Below are positions 60,388 through 64,000 of a DNA stretch of 64,000 nucleotides, piece after piece. The stretch is from Bradyrhizobium sp. 200 (GTDB lineage: Bacteria > Pseudomonadota > Alphaproteobacteria > Rhizobiales > Xanthobacteraceae). The stretch is from positions 744,001 to 808,000 of the forward strand of contig NZ_CP064689.1 in NCBI RefSeq assembly GCF_023100945.1, written 5' to 3'. The translations under genes and the position numbers were made by a program. Each line of letters starts with the position of its first letter. Positions within the stretch are counted from its first letter, which is position 1. The notes under the pieces are model-generated. The model did not search any database. It was not told where the DNA came from and was given only the letters and a program-made list of their open reading frames with translations.

Positions 60388-61046
60388 TTCCCCTCAACGG
60401 CGCCTCGGCTGCAAATGCGCGGCGCGACGGTCGGTCGAGATTGCGTCAATCCTGCGATTGCGGACTGAGACAAAATTTGGACGTCACGGAATAGGACGGA
60501 TGGCTCGCGTTTTTTCCCTGGCGGAATCCAAAAAAATGATCGACCGCACTGCCCGGCAGCATGAGACCGAGGGCGGCCCCGAACAACGCAAGCGAAGATC
60601 TCCGCATAAGTGCGGGCAAAGCTGCCGGGCAGCATCGCGGGCGCCGCAAGCAGGCTCGGACTCGTTCGGTGCCGATGAGGCCTGACGCCGCGCAACCGGC
60701 GGCCGTGTGCAGCCATCCCGGTTCAGGCCGCTCGAAAAATGGGCGCGGGCTTGGAGGACGCGAACCTCGGTGTACCGCGCGGTCCGCGCGTGGCCCGCAT
60801 TCTGGAACCGGGGACGTTGAATTCGCTCGAACTTTTTTCGACCGCTAAACCTTGTCCGGACCTGGCGCCTGTCGCGAGACCCGGGGGGTGCCTTGGCACG
60901 CACATTGCAGTCATCGCAACGGGGATTGTCGCGGTGGGCAATCGTGGCAATCGTCAACTCTCTCTTGCATGGGACGACAGTTTGGTGACACCGTTGCGTT
61001 CGCTTCGCCGACCAGAATGCGTGTGGGTCGGCGCTGGAGTTTGTAG
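60388..61046. other. Intergenic region upstream of the ABC importer
   Basis: About 660 bp. On the - strand a frame from ATG 60,607 (RRSSLALFGAALGLMLPGSA then polar residues to 60,446) has a signal-peptide-like start and may be a small secreted protein; evidence is weak. The rest must hold the importer promoter but no clear boxes stand out. Confidence 0.4.
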
Positions 61047-61964
61047 ATGTTGCGTCTGATTGCCCGGCGTCTTGCCATCGGTGTGCTGGTCGCGCTCACC
61101 GTGATGACGCTCGCATTCCTGCTGACGCGGCTGTCGGGCGACCTTGCGGTTTCAATCGCAGGCCCGCAGGCGACACAGGCCGACGTCGAAATCGTGCGCA
61201 AGGCCTACGGCCTCGATCGCCCGCTCTATGTCCAGTTCTTCGCCTGGACCGGCCGCGCTTTGGTCGGCGATTTCGGCCAGAGCTATTTCTTCAAGGACAG
61301 CGTGGCGAACCTGATCCAGAAGCGGCTGCCGATCACGGTCACGCTCGGCCTGGTCGGCCTGAGCCTTGCGCTGGTCATTTCGATCCCGCTCGGCATCCTG
61401 GCGGCGCTGCGCGAGAACACCTGGATCGATCGTGGCGTCACCCTGTTCACGATGGTGGGGCAGGCGGTGCCGAGCTTCTGGCTGGCGCTGATCCTGATGA
61501 TCGTGCTCGGCCTGCAGCTCGGCATCCTGCCGATCTCGGGCACCGGCACCTGGCAGCATTTCGTGATGCCGGGGATCGTGCTTGCGTTCACGGCGATCCC
61601 GGCGCTGACCCGGCTGACGCGTTCGGGGATGATCGAGGCGATGGCCTCGGACTACATCCGCACCGCGCGGGCAAAAGGCCTGTCGCGTGCACGCATCATC
61701 TTCAAGCACGCGCTGCGCAACGCCGCTATTCCCGTCGTGTCGATCGCCGCGGTCCAGCTCGGCTTCATGCTGGGCGGTTCGATCGTCATTGAGACGGTGT
61801 TCGCGCTGCATGGCGTCGGCTATCTCGGCTGGGAGAGCATCGCCAAGAATGATTTTCCCGTCGTGCAGGCGGTGGTGCTGGTGCTCGCCGTGTTTTACAT
61901 CGGCCTCACGCTTCTGGCGGACATCCTCAACGCACTGCTTGATCCGAGGCTGCGGACCGGATGA
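61047..61964 (+). CDS. Peptide/nickel-type ABC importer permease 1 (DppB family)
   Basis: A 305-residue inner-membrane permease with six helices and the EAA loop MIEAMASDYIRTARAKGLSR (about 193-212). The N-terminal RRLAIGVLVALTVMTLAFLL segment is typical of DppB/OppB. It forms a heterodimer with the next product, whose start overlaps its stop (ATGA). No substrate-binding protein gene is in view. Confidence 0.92.
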   Translation: MLRLIARRLAIGVLVALTVMTLAFLLTRLSGDLAVSIAGPQATQADVEIVRKAYGLDRPLYVQFFAWTGRALVGDFGQSYFFKDSVANLIQKRLPITVTLGLVGLSLALVISIPLGILAALRENTWIDRGVTLFTMVGQAVPSFWLALILMIVLGLQLGILPISGTGTWQHFVMPGIVLAFTAIPALTRLTRSGMIEAMASDYIRTARAKGLSRARIIFKHALRNAAIPVVSIAAVQLGFMLGGSIVIETVFALHGVGYLGWESIAKNDFPVVQAVVLVLAVFYIGLTLLADILNALLDPRLRTG

Positions 61965-62842
61965 GCGAGCCGATTGCCATTCAGGCGCCGCAGCCTTCGA
62001 GCATCGGTACCTCGCGTATCGGTACCGCCGGCTTTGCGATCGGCATTGCCATCGTCGCACTGGTCCTGCTGGCCGCGGTCGTCGGCAATGCATTGGTGCC
62101 GCAGGACCCGTTCACGCAGGATCTCGGCAACCGCCTCAAGCCGCCGTTCTGGATGGAGGGTAGTCAGGCGGGGCACCTGCTCGGCACCGATCAGCTCGGG
62201 CGCGACTATCTCGCGCGGCTGGTCTATGGCGCGCGGATTTCGCTGCTGATCGGCGTCATGACGGTCATCACGTCGGGATTGATCGGCATCACGCTCGGCG
62301 TGCTCGGCGGATTCTTCGGCGGCCGCGTCGACGATGTCGTGCTGTTCGCCATCACGACGCGGTTGTCGATCCCCGTCGTGCTGGTCGCGCTCGCGGTGGT
62401 CGGGCTGATGGGATCGGGCCTCGGGCTCGTCGTGGCGACCCTTGGGCTGTTGTTGTGGGACCGTTTTGCGGTGGTGGCGCGCGCGACCACCATGCAGGTC
62501 CGCAACCATGACTATGTCAGCGCGGCCTGGTGCGCCGGCGCCTCGATGCCGCATATCCTGATCAAGGAGATCCTGCCGAACATCGCGAGCCATCTCGCCG
62601 TGGTGGCAACGCTGGAGATGGCGCTGGCGATCCTGCTCGAAGCCGCTTTGTCGTTCCTCGGCCTCGGCGTGCCGCCGCCGCTGCCGTCCTGGGGGCTGAT
62701 GATCGCCGAGGGCAAGGACTACATGTTCTTTTCGCCCTGGGTCATCATGATCCCCGGCGTCGCGCTGGCTGTTCTGGTGCTCGGCATCAATCTGGTCGGC
62801 GACGGACTGCGCAATCTGCTCGGTGCGGAGCGGCTGCGATGA
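61961..62842 (+). CDS. Peptide/nickel-type ABC importer permease 2 (DppC family)
   Basis: A 293-residue permease of the DppC/OppC type: first helix at about 25-47, the QDPFTQDLGNRLKPP and LGTDQLGRDYLARL motifs before the second, and the EAA loop (VRNHDYVSAAWCAGASMPHI). Overlaps both neighbours by 4 bp in the tightly packed operon. Confidence 0.92.
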   Translation: MSEPIAIQAPQPSSIGTSRIGTAGFAIGIAIVALVLLAAVVGNALVPQDPFTQDLGNRLKPPFWMEGSQAGHLLGTDQLGRDYLARLVYGARISLLIGVMTVITSGLIGITLGVLGGFFGGRVDDVVLFAITTRLSIPVVLVALAVVGLMGSGLGLVVATLGLLLWDRFAVVARATTMQVRNHDYVSAAWCAGASMPHILIKEILPNIASHLAVVATLEMALAILLEAALSFLGLGVPPPLPSWGLMIAEGKDYMFFSPWVIMIPGVALAVLVLGINLVGDGLRNLLGAERLR

Positions 62843-63819
62843 GCGCGCTGTTGGAAGTCGAGGAGCTTCAGGTGACGTTCGGCGGCCGCACCGCGGCGGT
62901 GCGCGGCGCCTCGTTCCGGGTCGAGAAGGGCGAGACCCATTGCCTGGTCGGCGAATCCGGCTGCGGCAAGTCGGTGACCGCGCTTGCGGTGATGAGCCTG
63001 CTCGCGCGCGGCGGCCACCGTTCGGCGAAACATATGAGCTTTGCCGGCACCGACCTCACCTCGCTGTCGGACCGCGAGATGGCGCGCCTGCGCGGCAATC
63101 GCATGGCGATGATCTTCCAGGAGCCGATGACCAGCCTCAACCCGGCTTTCACGATCGGCTCGCAGATGGCGGAGGTGCTGACGCGCCACAAGGGCGGCTC
63201 GCGCGCCGCGGCGCTCGACCGCGCCGCCGAACTGATGGGCCGCGTCGGTATCACCGCACCTGGCATGCGTCTCGGCCAGTTTCCGCACCAGCTCTCGGGT
63301 GGCTTGCGTCAGCGCGTAATGATCGCGATGGCGCTGATGTGCGATCCTGAACTGTTGATCGCCGACGAGCCGACCACGGCGCTCGATGTTACCGTGCAGG
63401 CGCAGATCCTGCGGCTGCTCGCCAACCTCAAGCGCGAGTTCGGGCTCTCGATCCTGCTGATCACCCACGACCTCGGCATCGTCGCGCGCGTCGCCGACCA
63501 TGTGTCGGTCATGTATGCCGGCGAGGTGGTGGAGCGCTCGCCGACCGCGGAATTGTTCCGCGCCCCGCAGCACCCCTACACGCGCGGTCTCCTCTCCTGC
63601 GTGCCGGTGCCGGGCCGCGTGCAACGTGACAAGCCGCTCGGCTCGATTCCCGGCGTGGTGCCGGCGATCGGGGCGGGCTTTGCCGGCTGCGCCTTTCGCT
63701 CGCGCTGCGCTCACGCCGACGAGACATGCGCGCGCGCGATTCCGCGGCGGCAGGCGGGCGATGCGCACGACTATCTTTGCCGGCTCGAGCCGGACCGGGC
63801 GGAGCTGCAACCCGCATGA
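62839..63819 (+). CDS. Peptide-type ABC importer ATPase 1 (DppD family)
   Basis: A 326-residue ATPase: Walker [19 protein letters not shown] after the Q-loop, signature [15 protein letters not shown], Walker [14 protein letters not shown]-loop ITHDLG, and the C-terminal oligopeptide-ABC domain with the CAFRSRC cysteines that can hold an Fe-S cluster in DppD-type proteins. ATG 62,839 overlaps the previous stop. Confidence 0.93.
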   Translation: MSALLEVEELQVTFGGRTAAVRGASFRVEKGETHCLVGESGCGKSVTALAVMSLLARGGHRSAKHMSFAGTDLTSLSDREMARLRGNRMAMIFQEPMTSLNPAFTIGSQMAEVLTRHKGGSRAAALDRAAELMGRVGITAPGMRLGQFPHQLSGGLRQRVMIAMALMCDPELLIADEPTTALDVTVQAQILRLLANLKREFGLSILLITHDLGIVARVADHVSVMYAGEVVERSPTAELFRAPQHPYTRGLLSCVPVPGRVQRDKPLGSIPGVVPAIGAGFAGCAFRSRCAHADETCARAIPRRQAGDAHDYLCRLEPDRAELQPA

Positions 63820-64000
63820 CCGCCGCGATCGAGGTCGAGAACCTGCGATGTGAATTCCGCGTCCACACCGGCTTGATGTCGGCGGAAAAGCGCGTGGTCG
63901 CGGTCGACGACGTCACATTCAGCGTGCCGGCCGGCAGCGTGCTCGGCGTCGTCGGCGAGTCCGGCTGCGGCAAATCCACGCTCGCGCGCCTGATCCTCGG
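63816..64000 (+). CDS. Peptide-type ABC importer ATPase 2 (DppF family), cut by window end
   Basis: Only the first 61 codons are present: [20 protein letters not shown], then [18 protein letters not shown] (Walker A). The frame is open at the right edge. It is the partner of the upstream ATPase and overlaps it by 4 bp. Confidence 0.88.
   Translation, partial: MTAAIEVENLRCEFRVHTGLMSAEKRVVAVDDVTFSVPAGSVLGVVGESGCGKSTLARLIL

Noticed and set aside
1..64000. CRISPR array
   Set aside because: No set of regularly spaced short direct repeats was found; the repeats present are scattered and lack spacers of constant length.

Overview
The window looks like chromosome of a nitrogen-fixing-type alphaproteobacterium (Rhizobiales, Nitrobacteraceae; Bradyrhizobium or a close relative). 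The basis is high GC with strong GC3 codon use, several DUF1127 genes, a phasin, DUF1259 and GYD-domain proteins, peptide ABC transporters, and Bradyrhizobium-like intergenic repeats. This is a judgement from protein style; no database search was possible.

From 1 to about 41.4 kb the window reads as an accessory region rich in metal and oxyanion resistance. It opens with a heavy-metal RND efflux operon (His-rich small protein, adaptor, CzcA/CusA-type pump, small periplasmic protein, EamA exporter with a His-rich tail; 0.1-6.9 kb). After a CNNM/CorC-like membrane protein comes a chromate cluster (8.8-17.6 kb): ChrB-domain protein, beta-propeller protein, GST, LysR regulator, two-domain DUF1259 protein, a degenerate low-molecular-weight phosphatase homologue, ChrA and small periplasmic proteins. 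At 18-23.7 kb there is a GMC oxidoreductase fused to a DUF1080 (3-keto-glycoside hydrolase-type) domain, followed by an ABC exporter coupled to a secreted LamG/DUF1080-like protein. A di-haem peroxidase, a Tat cupin and a two-component system follow (23.9-27.6 kb). Next come a mercury uptake and regulation cluster without merA in view (28.1-29.9 kb) and an arsenic methylation unit, arsR-arsM (31.1-32.3 kb). From 32.5 to 39.4 kb the genes are scattered (Crp/Fnr regulator, phasin, hydrolases, one of them frameshifted), separated by degenerate copies of a dispersed repeat of about 105 bp. A tyrosine recombinase, a remnant of a second one, and a 46-bp tRNA-Arg 3' fragment at 41,366-41,411 mark a probable right border of an integrated island.

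From 41.5 to 47.8 kb lie an arylsulfatase, a toxin-antitoxin locus in which HigB and HigA have become one reading frame, and an ArsR/SRPBCC pair. Three direct copies of a 57-bp hairpin-forming repeat bracket the first two. From 48 kb the genes look like ordinary chromosome: endonuclease/phosphatase, GYD protein, isoprenylcysteine-methyltransferase-like protein, DUF2293-like protein, ArsR-SRPBCC fusion, a type I secretion locus with two unusual candidate cargo proteins (53.6-58.1 kb), a D-amino-acid-dehydrogenase-like enzyme, and a dipeptide-type ABC importer running off the right edge.

The observations most worth following are the GMC-DUF1080 fusion (possible oxidation and cleavage of glycosides in one polypeptide), the HigB-HigA fusion caused by a 4-bp duplication, the hairpin repeats that bracket accessory genes, and the type I secretion locus with non-RTX cargo candidates.
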